The position numbers and the translations under genes were made by a program. From the NCBI GenBank assembly GCA_022432975.1, contig CM039503.1, positions 55,364,466 through 55,428,465 of the forward strand: a stretch of 64,000 bases of DNA, written 5' to 3'. The notes beneath the pieces were generated by a model. That model was not told the DNA's origin, searched no databases, and saw nothing but the letters and a program-made list of their open reading frames with translations. This document shows, one piece after another, positions 46,208 to 61,644 of this stretch. This DNA comes from Begonia masoniana (taxonomy: Eukaryota; Streptophyta; Magnoliopsida; Cucurbitales; Begoniaceae). Position 1 is the first letter of the stretch; each line of letters begins with the position of its first letter.

Positions 46208-46942
46208 AGAAGAGAGCTTATGGGGGCTAGAACTTGATCAATCAACTCTTTCTTATCACGTTGACTCTTTCTTTATGAAATTGTACAAATTTCAGTCGTC
46301 AAATACTTGGTCTCTTCAATTTTAATTTAATCATAAAGACTCTCCCAACTTTGGAGAGCAACACGGCTTATAATTTTAGTTGACTAAGTCTCTAATTTAA
46401 ATATTAATGAAATTTTGTGACAGAGTAGAGTATGCAAGACTAGAGGTAACAACTTCATTAATACTTAGCAATGAATTTGTTCATGGGCTTGTTATTTTGT
46501 GCACGTCAATTTGTTGTCTGTATTTAATATATTTAAATATAATTCTAAAGATTAAAAGTATTTCGTTTGCAAATTTAATCTCTTGGACTTTATGTGGATA
46601 AATAAAATAACCATTGATTTATTAATCAAAGTTTAATGAGTAATTTATAAATAATTAAATTATTAAACAGTCATAATATTAATTAAATATATAATAAGAT
46701 TTTTTTTTTTTTTTTTACGAAGTTTGGAGATTAGAAACTTTAAAGTTCAAATTTTCAGAGTCCAGTGGTATTAAAAAGTGAGATATTTGTAGAATAAAAA
46801 GGTAAACATAGAATGATAAATTTTATTCAATATAGCTGAAAAAACACCTTAAGAGATTATTGATCACGTAATGTGACCAAATTCATGATAAATCTGAAGC
46901 TAAAGGTTCTTCAAATGAATGTTATTATTCATGCATCAAAGT
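46208..46942. other. Spacer, no gene seen
   Basis: AT-rich. From about 46560 it matches the 3' flank text of the other peptide copies (CAAATTTAATCTC, AACCATTGATTTATT). Confidence 0.5.
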
Positions 46943-47441
46943 TCAATCTTTCTTGCATTGCTGGGTGCAGGCACTAATACGATCATCCATCTTGTTTGCA
47001 TCTGCATTTTCAAAAAAATATAAAAACCCAAAAAACAAGATGTTATACTTGAATATACATGACATGTATATATAAAAGACAAGAAAAATAATACATATAA
47101 ATGTGCGTACCAAAATGAAGATTGTTTGTAGAAGATTGAGCACAGTCAACGACACAAGCAATTTCAGAAAGAGAGTCAGAAGGGCCGATAGAGCATTGCA
47201 CGAGACAGAGGCCAATGCAAAACACTTTTCGCCAAGATTTCTTGTCTTGGCACCTAACTACACATCCGAGGGCACAAATTATTGTGGTTTTGTTGTGCTC
47301 ATCAGCATCCGCTGATGGAGACGGTGCTGGTGAAGAGAACGAGTGAAGTTCATGATTGGAGTCTATTTCATGGGAATTTTCAAGGGCTGTGGCCGCGAAC
47401 ACGAAAAGCAGGAGGATAGCGATTTTCACCATAGCCATCAT
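46943..47441 (-). CDS. Thionin-like secreted Cys-rich peptide, copy G
   Basis: Exons 47111-47441 and 46943-47001 give 129 aa. Signal peptide MMAMVKIAILLLFVFAATA, linker HSFSSPAPSPSADADE, Cys clusters CALGCVVRC, CIGLCLVQC, CVVDC and CTQQC. It is the near-twin of copy F and in opposite orientation, about 6.7 kb apart. Its own upstream region is intact, with a TATA-like TTTATGTA on the minus strand at 47518-47525, so unlike F it keeps native promoter sequence. Confidence 0.85.
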
Positions 47442-48494
47442 CTTCAAATCTTTCACACCTGCAAATCTAATCCCTTACGTTGGTCTTGCGTATGATGTCT
47501 AAACTATGTGAGGAGTGTTTATGTAGCCATGAAGAAGAGCTGATTTGGAAGGTTGTACATTGGAAGGTTTCACAATCATATACGAGAATATATGGCAGAA
47601 GAGACATTTATGGGATAATCCAAAAATGAAGAATTAGTACTCTTAATTAGAGTTTTCTTTTTCCTATCATGGCCAATTTTTACGTACAAAAAGTAAATTA
47701 TGAACGAGATTGACCCACCTGCTGGGTTTTGGAAGTGCATTATATGCATGAACCTGCGCCTATTGCCTTATTCAGTTCTTCTCCCAGCCAAATTGCAAAT
47801 AACAAAACCAACTTTTATTCAGTGACTTGCATGAGGAGGTACGGTTAGTGTATATAAACAAACTTGAATTCAGCCATTGTAATTCTAGTATAATTGGGAT
47901 TGTTGGAGGTAATGCCTCATCGCAAGAATCCACTACAAATACTCTCAGTACGAATCGGATTCTAGTTGAAGATTTGACACTAGCGATGTTATGCAACTAC
48001 AAATCTTGTAGTGGGTGGCGATCCACTACAAATGAGACGTATCATATAATTGAAGATTTGGCGTTGCATAGCATGGTAACTTCATTGACAAGCAAAGATC
48101 TTGATATTGATTTGAATTAAATGCGTTGCAAACATGGAAATTCATTTAACACTCTATATTCAAGTTCAGAAGTAGTGAAACTTTGCGGTTACGGAAAATT
48201 CAAACTTGAAATCGTTTAGAGGGTTCGGATTTGAACAGTCAATTTTACCTTTTAATGACACAGTCTGCATGCAATGCATGGAAGTAAAACACAATCCTCA
48301 AAACAAGTTAATTATGGGCGTCTTTTTGAATAAAAAAAATAGCATCTATTTGAAGCAAAGAAAAGCTACAAAGTTGTGTTATTTATGACAAATGGAATGA
48401 CCAATTTGCAGCTCAAATGGCGACGACGAGGAGACAAGATCATAAAAATTGCACTACTAAAACTTGAAAATGGCAATGCAAATAATATCAAGGC
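47442..48494. other. Spacer between peptide copy G and zinc-finger gene
   Basis: Promoter of copy G, then text from about 47757 matching 40674 and 56650 (duplicated flank). GGCGATCCACTACAAATGAG-type phrases near 48015 repeat text at 47928. The frame at 47827-48120 shows no known domain and lies in this repeated text. Confidence 0.5.
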
Positions 48495-49286
48495 CTAAAG
48501 CTTGAGAGACAGATCAAGGCCCGTCGAATCAACGTGTTGCTCACTCCCTTCACCCTCTCCTCCTTTGCGAATCAAACTATGGGTATATGTCCTCGACCCA
48601 TTCACTCCCATTCCTATCAAGTAATCCTGCACTGATCTTTCGCTTCTCTGATCATATCTCCACGAGTTGGCCGGATGGTATTTATCCTCCCCGCCATCAT
48701 AACCTCCTCTCGCCTTCGCCTGCTTCGCCGCCCACCCCCCACCCTGTCCATACTGGTGCCCGGAGGACCCCGTCCATATGTAGGGTGCTGCCTTCTGAAT
48801 CATGGACTCTATTCCAACTCCCGACGACGATCGGTTGCTGTATGAAGCATAGAAGGGGTGCGGAGAAAAGGGTGAATAGGGGGGATAAGGATAGTGTTGG
48901 GGTCCCACGTCGATCCCTTGCCGTCGTTTCGCCAGCGCTCGCTCTTGTTTATGCGCGTTTTGGTGGCCGCCTAATGCTTGTGACGTCGAGAATTCTCTGC
49001 GACAAAAACTGCAGAAAAAAACCTTGCTTTCCGATTTCTTCTCCGTGGATTCCTCGTCGGACACCTCTTGTTTTTTTGCGGGGTTGATGAATAGATTAAG
49101 TTCCATCGTGGGGCCACCGCGGCCGAGGTCGAGCAAGAGAGGAGAGGTGGATTGATCGGTTGAGCGATCACCGTCTTCCAGAAAAGGATGGTTCAAGTTG
49201 GCGTGATTATCTTCTTCTCGAGAGGAGGAGGCGGCTAAGACACTGGAGGCCTGAGAATGACATGGTTTTGCAGCGGGATTCTCCAT
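48495..49286 (-). CDS. Single C2H2 zinc-finger protein with EAR motif (ZFP3-like)
   Basis: Intronless, 263 aa, a transcriptional regulator of the plant single-finger C2H2 class. The finger FCSFCRREFSTSQALGGHQN (C92, C95, H108, H112) carries the plant-specific QALGGH. The basic tail AHKQERALAKRRQ is typical of the ZFP1/3/4/7 group, whose members act in hormone and seedling responses. The C-terminus is LDLSLKL, a classic EAR motif that recruits TOPLESS-type corepressors; an LxLxL-like stretch also occurs near residues 61-66. The middle is rich in Tyr/Pro/Ser. Start ATG 49286 gives MENPAAKPCHSQASS, with no better in-frame start close upstream. No lesions seen, and intronless is normal for this class. 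Confidence 0.92.
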   Translation of the reverse strand: MENPAAKPCHSQASSVLAASSSREEDNHANLNHPFLEDGDRSTDQSTSPLLLDLGRGGPTMELNLFINPAKKQEVSDEESTEKKSESKVFFCSFCRREFSTSQALGGHQNAHKQERALAKRRQGIDVGPQHYPYPPYSPFSPHPFYASYSNRSSSGVGIESMIQKAAPYIWTGSSGHQYGQGGGWAAKQAKARGGYDGGEDKYHPANSWRYDQRSERSVQDYLIGMGVNGSRTYTHSLIRKGGEGEGSEQHVDSTGLDLSLKL

Positions 49287-49806
49287 ACTCGTGATCCTGA
49301 AGAGGCTTATTAAGGTTTAGAGTCGAGAGAGATTGAGAAGTGGTGTTGTGTATTTTTATGGAGGGTTCATCCAATCCATAAATGGAAAAAAAGAAATCTT
49401 GATTTGGCAATTATTACAATCCGCCATATTAGCCAAGGATTGGAAGGTTTAAGTAAAGATTTTGTGTTAAAAAGTAGGTTAAATTTCAAAATAAACTCAG
49501 AACTATGGGTTTTGTTTGAAAATATCCTTAAAAGAATCAGAGGAAGCAAGGAGAGTGGACGATTTAACAAGACAGAAAAGGAAAGCAGCAACCGTCAGAT
49601 TCAGTAAGATGAGAGAGAGAGAGGGCCCTGACGCCCTGTTTGGTTTTTTACTATTTTCTGCTTCTCCATATTCTCTCTTCAATAAATTATCAAAAACAGT
49701 CAACTACAAGTTCACAAAGACTCAAAATTTAAACATGGATTTATACAACACAAAATTGGATTCCAGAGTAGTAATAATAGAAAAGCCCACAGGATTAGGA
49801 TGATCT
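49287..49806. other. Upstream region of zinc-finger gene
   Basis: Promoter and leader of the minus-strand zinc-finger gene (TATA-like TATTTTTATGG near 49350 on +). It shares the space with the end of the RIO2 pseudogene. Nothing else recognised. Confidence 0.5.
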
Positions 49807-53287
<3,481 letters not shown>

Positions 53288-54730
53288 GTATCGTTCAAGG
53301 AGAGTGCCAGGGCTTTGCGTTTGAGGTAAACATTCACCTGAAAACAAGAACTTCGTTATTACAGTGTCTACAATCAATGAAAATACTAGGCAATATGCAT
53401 CTTTCAAACTGAAGAGTGAGAACAATTAGGTCATTGCACTTTTACTTTTTTAGACAAAGGAAAAACAACAGAAAAATTTCTGAGAAAAAACTAACCAGCC
53501 AATTCTTGAGTGATTTTTGCTTGATCCTCCTTGTGTCGGCCGCTCCTTCTAATTTTGGAAGAACGGTGTCGACCTCCTCCTTCAAAAAGAGTAAGAGATC
53601 TTCCTCCTTGATATATCTAACCATCCCTAGAAACGAAGAAGACGATCAGAAAAATCGTTAAAGGGTCATAAATAGCCGAAATAATGCAGCAAAGTTAGGA
53701 AAGTCTCACTTGCTACATTTCTGAAAATCTGATAGGCAGCAGTCTTTGCTTCCCATTCATTGTTGATCCCCTTATCCTTCGTGTCTCCTTCCTCGTCGAC
53801 ATCCACCTCGAGAGTGTTAGAAATGGTGGGCAATCCTGAGCTTCCTATAACTCAGTCCTTTCATCGTCCAGGCCGAGACTTTCCCTTGCTTCAAGTTTTT
53901 GAGCTTTTCTACATCATTAATTTCCTCTGTTTCTTCCCTTACTTTATCATTCTACTTCTTCAAATAGCGGAAGCTCAAGGTTGCAGTGTTAGTCCTCCCT
54001 AACTTCTCGGTATTTTCCATCAATGGAGGACCCAAAAGAGCTCTGAGCATGTACTGATTAATTATGGATTCCTGTATCCGATCGGAGAATCTAGTGCATT
54101 GATAAGAAAAGGACATTAACTTCACAGATACCGTTTTCAAAAGCCAGATCACTGCTCCGACGAGAGTAGAGGCGAGAACCCTCATAAAGTAGCACAGAAT
54201 CTCATTAGTTTTCTCTGACCTGTCATGTCTCTTGATGAAAAAAAGACCCCGTGTCAGAAAAACCAGACCTATCCAGATGAAAACGATTACAATCCTTCTC
54301 ATTTCGAACACATAGAATAGGACTTTTTGCTGGAGCGGAAAGTTCTTCTCCAGCAAGAAAACCAGACAGTTGATGAACCATTGAGAAATCAATCCGCCAC
54401 AGAAAATCACCATGACCAAAACGCACCATTTACATAATTCCAATCCCCACATATATTCGCTTTCCAGTCTTTCTAGTGTTAAGACAGCGATGAGAAGCCT
54501 GATTATGTCGACAGATAGAATCCACTCAATTACGACTATTATCTTCTTACTTGACATTTGCTTCACTTTAAGATCTGTCGTTTTATACACCTCTTCGTCT
54601 TCTTTGTCCTCGTCTGGTGTTATAATCACCGGTGTTCTTGCTATGACGGGCACCGACTTCAGAATTGGAGTAGGGGCACCGTCCTTTGAGACGAGGGAAG
54701 CAGCTTTAGGTGTACTCAGTTGAGGTAAAC
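53288..54730 (-). pseudogene. MSL mechanosensitive channel, copy 1 (truncated, joined to RIO2)
   Basis: MscS-like (MSL10-type) plasma-membrane channel, minus strand. Exon 1 from 54730: LSTPKAASLVSKDG, ILKSVPVIARTPVIITPDED, then transmembrane helices (IIVVIEWILSVDIIRLLIAV, WCVLVMVIFCGGLISQWFIN, IVIVFIWIGLVFL). A TAG after SFRYLKK is followed in frame by NDKVREET..VEKLKNLKQGKVSAWTMK. Exon 2 (to about 53505) has YIKEEDLLLFLKEEVDTVLP and exon 3 (53288-53337) VNVYLKRKALALSLNDT. There the MSL text stops and RIO2 text begins. The pore helix exons are absent. 5'-truncated, with a nonsense codon. Confidence 0.85.
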
Positions 54731-55790
54731 ACCGGCAATTCTGAAGTCACGTGGGGTTTACCTCAACTGAGTACACCTAAAGCTGCTTCCCTCGCCTTAA
54801 AAGACGCCCCTACTCCAATTCTAAAGTCGGTGCCCATCACAGCAAGAACACCGGTGATTATAACACCAGACGAGGACAAAGAAGACGAAGAGGTGTATAA
54901 AACGACAGATCTTAAAGTGAAGCAAATGTCAAGTAAGAAGATAATAGTCGTAATTGAGTGGATTCTATCTGTCGACATAATCGGGCTTCTCATCGCTGTC
55001 TTAACACTAGAAAGACTGGAAAGCGAATATATGTGGGGATTGGAATTATGTAAATGGTGCGTTTTGGTCATGGTGATTTTCTGTGGCGGATTGATTTCTC
55101 AATGGTTCATCAACTGTCTGGTTTTCTTGTTGGAGAAGAACTTTCCGCTCCAGCAAAAAGTCCTATTCTATGTGTTCGAAATGAGAAGGATTGTAATCGT
55201 TTTCATCTGGATAGGTCTGGTTTTTCTGGCATGGGGTCTTTTTTTCATCAAGAGACATGACAGGTCAGAGAAAACTAATGAGATTCTGTGCTACTTTATG
55301 AGGGTTCTCGCCTCTACTCTCGTCGGAGCAGTGATCTGGCTTTTGAAAACGGTATCTGTGAAGTTAATGTCTTTTTCTTATCAATGCACTAGATTCTCCG
55401 ATCGGATACAGGAATCCATAATTAATCAGTACATGCTCAGAGCTCTTTTGGGTCCTCCATTGATGGAAAATACCGAGAAGTTAGGGAGGACTAACACTGC
55501 AACCTTGAGCTTCCGTTATTTGAAGAAGTAGAATGATAAAGTAAGGGAAGAAACAGAGGAAGTTAATGATGTAGAAAAGCTCAAAAACTTGAAGCAAGGG
55601 AAAGTCTTGGCCTAGACGATGAAAGGGCAGATTAATGTTATAGGAAGCTCAGGATTGTCCACCATTTCTAACACTCTCGAGGCAGATGTCAACGAGGAAG
55701 GAGACACGAAAGATAAGGGGATCAACAATAAATAGGAAGCAAAGGCTGCTGCCTATCAGATTTTCAGAAATGTAGAGGCTTATTCGGTGA
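53712..55790. repeat. Large inverted duplication, arms about 1 kb
   Basis: The left arm (about 53712-54730) and right arm (54756 to about 55790) are nearly identical in inverted orientation around a 25-bp spacer (54731-54755). The arms begin GTTTACCTCAACTGAGTACA outward from the centre. Each contains the same 5'-truncated MSL exon with the same TAG, so that stop predates the duplication. Differences are scattered substitutions and a few short indels. Confidence 0.93.
54756..55790 (+). pseudogene. MSL mechanosensitive channel, copy 2 (inverted)
   Basis: The mirror image of copy 1 exon 1: LSTPKAASLALKDAP, ILKSVPITARTPVIITPDED, the same transmembrane helices, TAG after SFRYLKK at 55529-55531, then VEKLKNLKQGKV. 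A further frameshift lies near MKG (LINVIGSSGLSTISN resumes in another frame), and a stop follows INNK. After RNV the text departs from the MSL gene (VEAYSVRDSFWKFLTEGWRR..), so the copy ends near 55775-55790. Not functional. Confidence 0.85.
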
Positions 55791-56470
55791 GGGACTCATT
55801 TTGGAAATTTTTGACCGAGGGTTGGCGACGGAAGGCATCGGAATGGTACACTGGAGACCAGAATCTGGTAGAGAGGAACCCGATGTTCTTTTCGATTCTT
55901 CCATCTGCAAAATAACCTATGTTTTTCCTTCCATGAGAATTCTTAGTGACACAACGAGAAACGTGATTTATAAAAAGGAGACCTTCTATGAGAAGGTCCT
56001 TGCTCACCTTACTCATTAAGAGGAAGGTGAGGCATCACCTTCACCTTCCTCATTGAAAAAAAAAAAAAATTATTGACAAAACAAATTTTCAGTCTAATCT
56101 ATCATTGTCATTTTCTGCATAAATTCCAATTGTTGCTGTCTTAACTAGTTCTTCTGGGTATTTCACTGTTCACATTCAACTGGTTTAAAGTCTACCATCT
56201 GAAGAAACTCTTTATTGATAAAATCGAGAAGGAAAAGGATTATTAGCAAACAAATCATAAAGTCAAAAGAATTTCATCTCGTTTTGAAGCTTCAAGAAAA
56301 TGATGTGCAGAACATGACCTGTAAATTTGCAAGAATTTCACTCTAAAGTTTTTCAACGATGATTTGATTTTTTCCTATGAAGTATAATCTAATGGATCAA
56401 GAAATGAAACAAATTTTATCAATTAGACAGGACAGATACGAAATCAAACACGGCAAAGCACCGAAAATCT
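55791..56470. other. Spacer after the inverted duplication
   Basis: The first 125 bp continue an open frame after MSL copy 2 with no known domain (KFLTEGWRRKASEWYTGDQN). GAGGAAGGTGAGGCATCACC at about 56020 recurs near 60950 as part of a duplicated flank. Otherwise AT-rich, with no gene seen. Confidence 0.5.
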
Positions 56471-56590
56471 AATCTTTTGCATTTGTATCTCTCAACTGCA
56501 TTAGGAGTGTTTATATAATCATTCAGAGTAAGACAGCCTAATTTGGGTATAGTTACATTTTTTTGGTAAGAGTTGAATATGGAAAGACCC
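56470..56590 (-). promoter_or_regulatory. Relic promoter of a thionin-like gene
   Basis: On the minus strand the order GCCTAATTTGGG-like..CCAAATTAG, ATATAAACACTC and AGATTAG matches the promoters of peptide copies A, C, D and E, including GAGTGTTTATATAATC on + at about 56507. No exon follows on its 3' side, so the gene body is gone. Confidence 0.6.
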
Positions 56591-57749
56591 ACTTGCTGCC
56601 TGCTGGCATTTGGGACTGCATTCTATAGATGAACATGCGACAATAGCCTTGTTCAGCTCTTCTCTCTCCCAAATAGCAAATAATAGAAGAAAATATTATC
56701 CGGCATTTAAGAGTGGCATTTAAGAGTAACTTAGGGAAACAAAATTTAAATAAGAGACTTTTTAATTGTCACATGATGCGGGCTAAAAAAAAACGTCGGG
56801 TTGAACGAACCAACTTTCAAAGAGGACCTGACTATTCAGCTTAAGGTGGTCCACAGTATGCAACAGAAGAGTTAAACCAATTCAAAATCATAGCTCAAAC
56901 GAAATGAATCAAGATTAAATAAAAACAACAATACCCAATATGATTATACAGACCAAAAAAGAAATATGATACTCTTTGGTGACGACTAAACTCAGTGATG
57001 AGATCTAAAACTATACAAAATGCATGAGAAAAAAAAATTAAATTAATAAACAAATGAAGAAATATGCAAGCATGAATTTACATTCACGAAAACTTTTTTA
57101 ACCATTTAAAAGAAACTTCACGAGCCGTGGGGCAAGTTTTGATAATCATTGCTACATGCTCAAGCATAGCTATAATAAAATAATATCATCCATGTTTTCT
57201 ATAGAAAATAGTATTAATGAAAATAAGGTCATTCACGACCTTTTGAATATAAAATGTCCGCATCGCACAAGGGAAAGAACAATGACTATCCGTTAATTCC
57301 CGAAATCGTGGACCAGACCGTGAACTGCAGATCTTGAGACGTATTTAATTTTTTCTTCCGTTGATATTTACATTTAAAATAATATATTAGATGAATAAAT
57401 AAGTAAATAAAGAGAAAAAAAAAATTGAAATTTTTTTTTATCTACAACAACTACTACTAGTTCATTATTTCAAATGTTCTAAAGTCACTTAAAAATACAT
57501 TTCTTCACAATTTTTTCCGCTCGGTTTGTTCGATTTCCTTCAGTCTTTGGGCAAAGCGGAGAACGATTTTTAAGATGATCAACACAACACTAAAGTCATA
57601 CACGTCAGATTTTACATACAAATGACATGTTTTTCCATCAAACATTTCACAGACACAAAATTTTTTTTATTTAAATCAATGATGTGTCAAGGTTTGATAT
57701 TTAAAAATTAAAATTAAAGTGTAAACATAATAATACACGTAAAATTACC

Positions 57750-58544
57750 TGTGTTAACATATTCTAGAGCAACATAACCATATGTCCCTCAAACCCTTGT
57801 CGTCACATGAAATTGACTATCCGAAGAACTAAGTTTGACTAAGCCAAAGTCTGATAATTTCGCAATAAAATCCTGCACGAAAAACAAACTTAAACACGAA
57901 TTGAGAAAGAAACCACAAAATTAGCGAACAAGAGATCATATGACAAAACTCTACCCCGTAGAGAAGTATATTGGAGGCCTTGAAATCTCTATAAATTACA
58001 TGCGTTTGAAGTGTGCAAGAAAACCAAACCTCGAGCCGCTCTAATTGCAATCTTAAGTCGTATATCCCATGACAATGGCTGAACGACCGAACCCCCTACA
58101 CGAACACACAAAATCTATCATCTCAAGGTCAACCAAAATGCTCATTTTTTTATTCTAAACTCGATAATGCTCAAATTCATGGCATAGGTGTAGTGATCTT
58201 ACTTCCAAATAAATGGTTTTCCAAGCTTCCCCTTTGCATGAATTCATAAACAAGAAGAAATTCTTTGGCCTCCCAATAGCTTGACAAGATTTGGGTGCAA
58301 AAGTGTTCCTAAAAAGTTAACCTCAGACTGCACAAATAAAATTGATCATTCATAACTTATAAATTGGAGATTTTTAAGAGTTTATTTTAGAAATCCTTTT
58401 TGATGGAGCATAGATTTAATTACCTGCCACTCTTCAAATCCTTGCAGACTCTCAGATTTCAACTTCTTGATGGCCACTGCTGTGGCGCTTCAATTTTTGG
58501 CAGGCCCTTTCTCTTCAATCCAACCTTTGAAGACTTGGCCGAAT
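57750..58544 (-). pseudogene. Receptor-like cytoplasmic kinase (RLCK VII/PBL-like) pseudogene
   Basis: Minus-strand exon pieces in kinase order: FGQVFKGWIEEKGPAKN followed by a stop, then VAIKKLKSESLQGFEEW (catalytic Lys); [48 protein letters not shown] (catalytic loop); and AKLSDFGLVKLSSSDSQFHV with DFG, ending TTRV-stop-GTYGYVALEY. The layout matches plant class VII receptor-like cytoplasmic kinases, which act below immune receptors. Lesions: a stop after PAKN, a frameshift after VKLLG, and TGA in the TRVMGT activation loop. The N-terminal acylation exon and C-lobe end are missing. Confidence 0.85.
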
Positions 58545-58994
58545 CTGCAGAAAATATATCAAGACAATCCTAAATTTGCACTGGAACACGAAAGTTTTAA
58601 GAATATTAAATCAAAAAAACTGTAGACAAAACAGACTTCTAGATGGAAAATGATTCGATCAACACAATAAATAACTCAAGTCTGCAAATTGACAATCCCA
58701 AACAGAGTAGGATAGAAATCAATCACTGAGATTCAAAGACAGAAGAATTTCAGGCTTCAGATATCAATAATGTTAATATTGAAAGGTTGGCATTAGTTGT
58801 CTACTCGTCATTGCATTTGGTCATTTTCCATTTTCTTAGTGTGGTTCCATACTCTAACCACCATTTTTCACAAGGTACTATGGTTTATAAGTAAAACTAT
58901 TTAATCTCAAACTCATTATGAGCAGTTGAAGACAATAGTTTATAAGTACGATTGAATCCAACACCAAATCAGATCTGCGGCTGTTCTTATCACT

Positions 58995-60356
58995 CTAGTT
59001 TTGAAAGTTTATGGTATGATTAACATTTAGACCCAAATTCATCTTGTTCACATCCTCAATCTCCTTCACAATCACGCTATGATTAGTCCGCCAGTGTTGG
59101 GGATTGCTCTCCACGTACCTAATAATTATACATGTTCATGTATAAGTTCCCAAATAAAGTAAATAACTTACGATTTGATTCTTTCTTTGAGAGCTCTGAC
59201 AGTCTCGAGCGACGTAGAAAGATCGATGCCGAATTCAATGGAATCGCCCATTTACGGGCTCCGGTAGAAGTTGCTGATGGGTTTGATGGCCAGAACTGAA
59301 TTTGGATATGATATTTTCTCATTGTCATATCTCAAGAAGATTGTGGTCAATAAGTTCATCTATTCAGCGATCATCTGTAATTCAAATCAACAAAAAAAGA
59401 AAAAAAAAAACATCTTTTTAAGGTTTCAAAAACATTAGGAGTAAAAGTTGAATAATTTCGACCAATGAAGAACATACCTGAACTCCATCTAAGACGCAAC
59501 GATCGCCCACGTCGAACGGATGCATCGCAAACACAAAAATGATGGCTTCGAATACCGCTTTGGCACTCCTTCCAATCATGTAAAGCATGAGCGAAACCTG
59601 AGACGAAAGAAAGAGAAGTATCTCGGTGGTCAAGAAACCCATAACAAGTAACCACACGACGATCCTCACGATAACTATGAGCCCAGAAAGAAGCCTATTC
59701 AACTCCTCTATCGCTGTCTTGGTATCGTTCAATGAGAGTGCCAGAGCTCTGCGTTCGAGGTAAACATTCACCTGAAAACAAGAACTTCGTTATTACAGTG
59801 TCTACAATCAATGAAAACACTATGCAATATGCATCTTTTAAACTGAAGAGTGAGAACAATTAGGTCATTGCACTATTACTTTTTTAGACAAAGGAAAAAC
59901 AACAGAAAAATTCTGAGAAAAAACTAACCAGCCAATTCTTGAGCGATTTTCTTTTGATCCTCCTTGTGTCGGCCGCTCCTTCGAATTGTGGAAGAACGGT
60001 GTCAACCTCCTTCTTCAAAAAGATACTTCCTCCTCGATATATCTAACCATCACCAGAAACGAAGAAGGCGATCAGAAAAATCATTAAAGAGTCATAAATA
60101 GCCAAAATAATGCAGCAATATTAGAAAAGTCTCACTTGCTACCAGGCTTTGTACATTTCCGAAAATCTGATAGGCAGCAACATGTGCTTCCCATTCATGG
60201 CTGATCCCCTTATCTTTCGTTTCTCCTTCAACATCCGCCTCGAGAGTGTTAGAAATGGTGGACAATCTTGAGCTTCCACTAACATTAATCAGCACTTTCA
60301 TCATCCAGGCTGAGACTTTTCTATGCTTCAAGGTTTTGAGCTTTTCTACGTCAATA
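58995..60356 (-). pseudogene. MSL mechanosensitive channel, copy 3
   Basis: Minus strand, 5'-truncated at about 60356. Exon 1 end: VEKLKTLKHRKVSAWMMK, NVSGSSRLSTISNTLEADVE. Exon 2 has lost bases in EEE..LFLKKEVDTVLPQFEG (frameshift), and its acceptor AG has become GG. Exon 3 (59478-59771) is intact: VNVYLERRALALSLNDTKTA, helices, then VFEAIIFVFAMHPFDVGDRC. Exon 4 (about 59173-59370) reads FLRYDNEKISYPNSVLAIKP and SIEFGIDLSTSLETVRALKE but has two stops, before MNLLTT and in SP-stop-MGD. The last exon (58995-59118) reads HWRTNHSVIVKEIEDVNKMN. It keeps the pore-domain exons missing from copies 1 and 2. Confidence 0.88.
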
Positions 60357-60432
60357 ACTTCGGTTTTTTTTTTTATTAATTGGGAGAAAAACTTAGAGCA
60401 ACGTTCACTAGTTAAACTGTTGGAAGTTATCT

Positions 60433-60539
60433 CGACATGTCTCTAAGACAGTGACCTCACCAACTCTCATCATACTCAACAACCTTGACATGTCTCTAAG
60501 ACAGTGACCTCACCAACTCTCATCAATACTCAACAACCT
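60433..60539. repeat. Tandem duplication, 52-bp unit
   Basis: GACATGTCTCTAAGACAGTG followed by ACCTCACCAACTCTCATCA occurs at 60433 and again at 60485, nearly identical, in the spacer upstream of MSL copy 3. Confidence 0.9.
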
Positions 60540-60939
60540 TTATGGTGCAACTCGGATCCAACAAAAAATGCCTCTCTCCAACTTTTCATTCAACGCCCTC
60601 TCCAACACCTAATGACAACCATCAATTAATATCCAACATCGGTCCAACAAAACCATCACCCTCATTATTTCTCCAATAACCTAATTATTCGTTCCAACCA
60701 CCTCATTTCAAACTCCCTATTTCCAACACTACATGTGCCGCACCACCAGTTTGAAATGGAATTGCCTCTTTTCATCGCTCGTCCTGGGGAGGGGTAGGAT
60801 TTAGGAAGGAGAGAGTTGAAATGTCTATCGTTCTTCTTGAGTCACCCATCGCTCTCAACGTCTCTGGCGACTGGTTTTGACGGGGCAAGGTAATAATGCT
60901 CTTTCCTTTTCCCATTTCATACATTCCAAAAGTGATCAT

Positions 60940-61110
60940 TTTCATTAAGAGGAAGGTGAGGCGTCACTTTCACCTTCCTCGTTGAAAAAAAAAAATTTGT
61001 TGACAAATTTTCGGTCTGTAATATGTTCCATGTTTTCTATAGAAAATAGTATTAATGAAAATAAGGTCATTCACGGACCTTTGGATATAAAATGCTCGCA
61101 ACGCACAAGG
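60940..61110. repeat. Duplicated flank shared with 56.0 and 57.2 kb
   Basis: AAGAGGAAGGTGAGGCGTCA matches 56017 onward, and CCATGTTTTCTATAGAAAAT..AAGGTCATTCACG matches 57191 onward. In the first locus these two blocks are about 1.1 kb apart but here they touch, so the two loci share an origin with a deletion or insertion between. Confidence 0.75.
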
Positions 61111-61644
61111 AAAAAAATAATGACTCCGTAAACTAGTTAACATGTACCGGAGCATGATAAAAAAACACTTAGGTTAGGCTTAAGGATTCAAACTTATAGG
61201 CACGACAGCAAGGGTTTTCTCAATACCACGTCATGCATACAAACAAAACACATTCAAACAACAAAAGGTGTGTGTCCAACAAATAACACAAAATACAGGC
61301 TCCGAATAGCCAAAGGTCTGTGTGCACAAAAAAAAATGTTTAAGACTAGCGTATATTACCAAATTTTTAATTTATATATTAACAAAGTTTAACACGCGCA
61401 ATGTAGTGTAATTGTAAAATATTATAGAATGACAAGTAATTTAAGTGTTAAGCAATCATAATATAAATTCAATATAGAAAAAATAAAATTGGAGTTGGGA
61501 TATTAAAACTTTTAATGTTGAATTCTAAAAAAAAAAATGATTGATTCGTGGATCAAACAAATATGTAGAGCATAACTCAGTAAAGTGATATAAAATATAA
61601 ATTCTATTAATTATTTATCATAACAAACTACATCATACTTCTTC

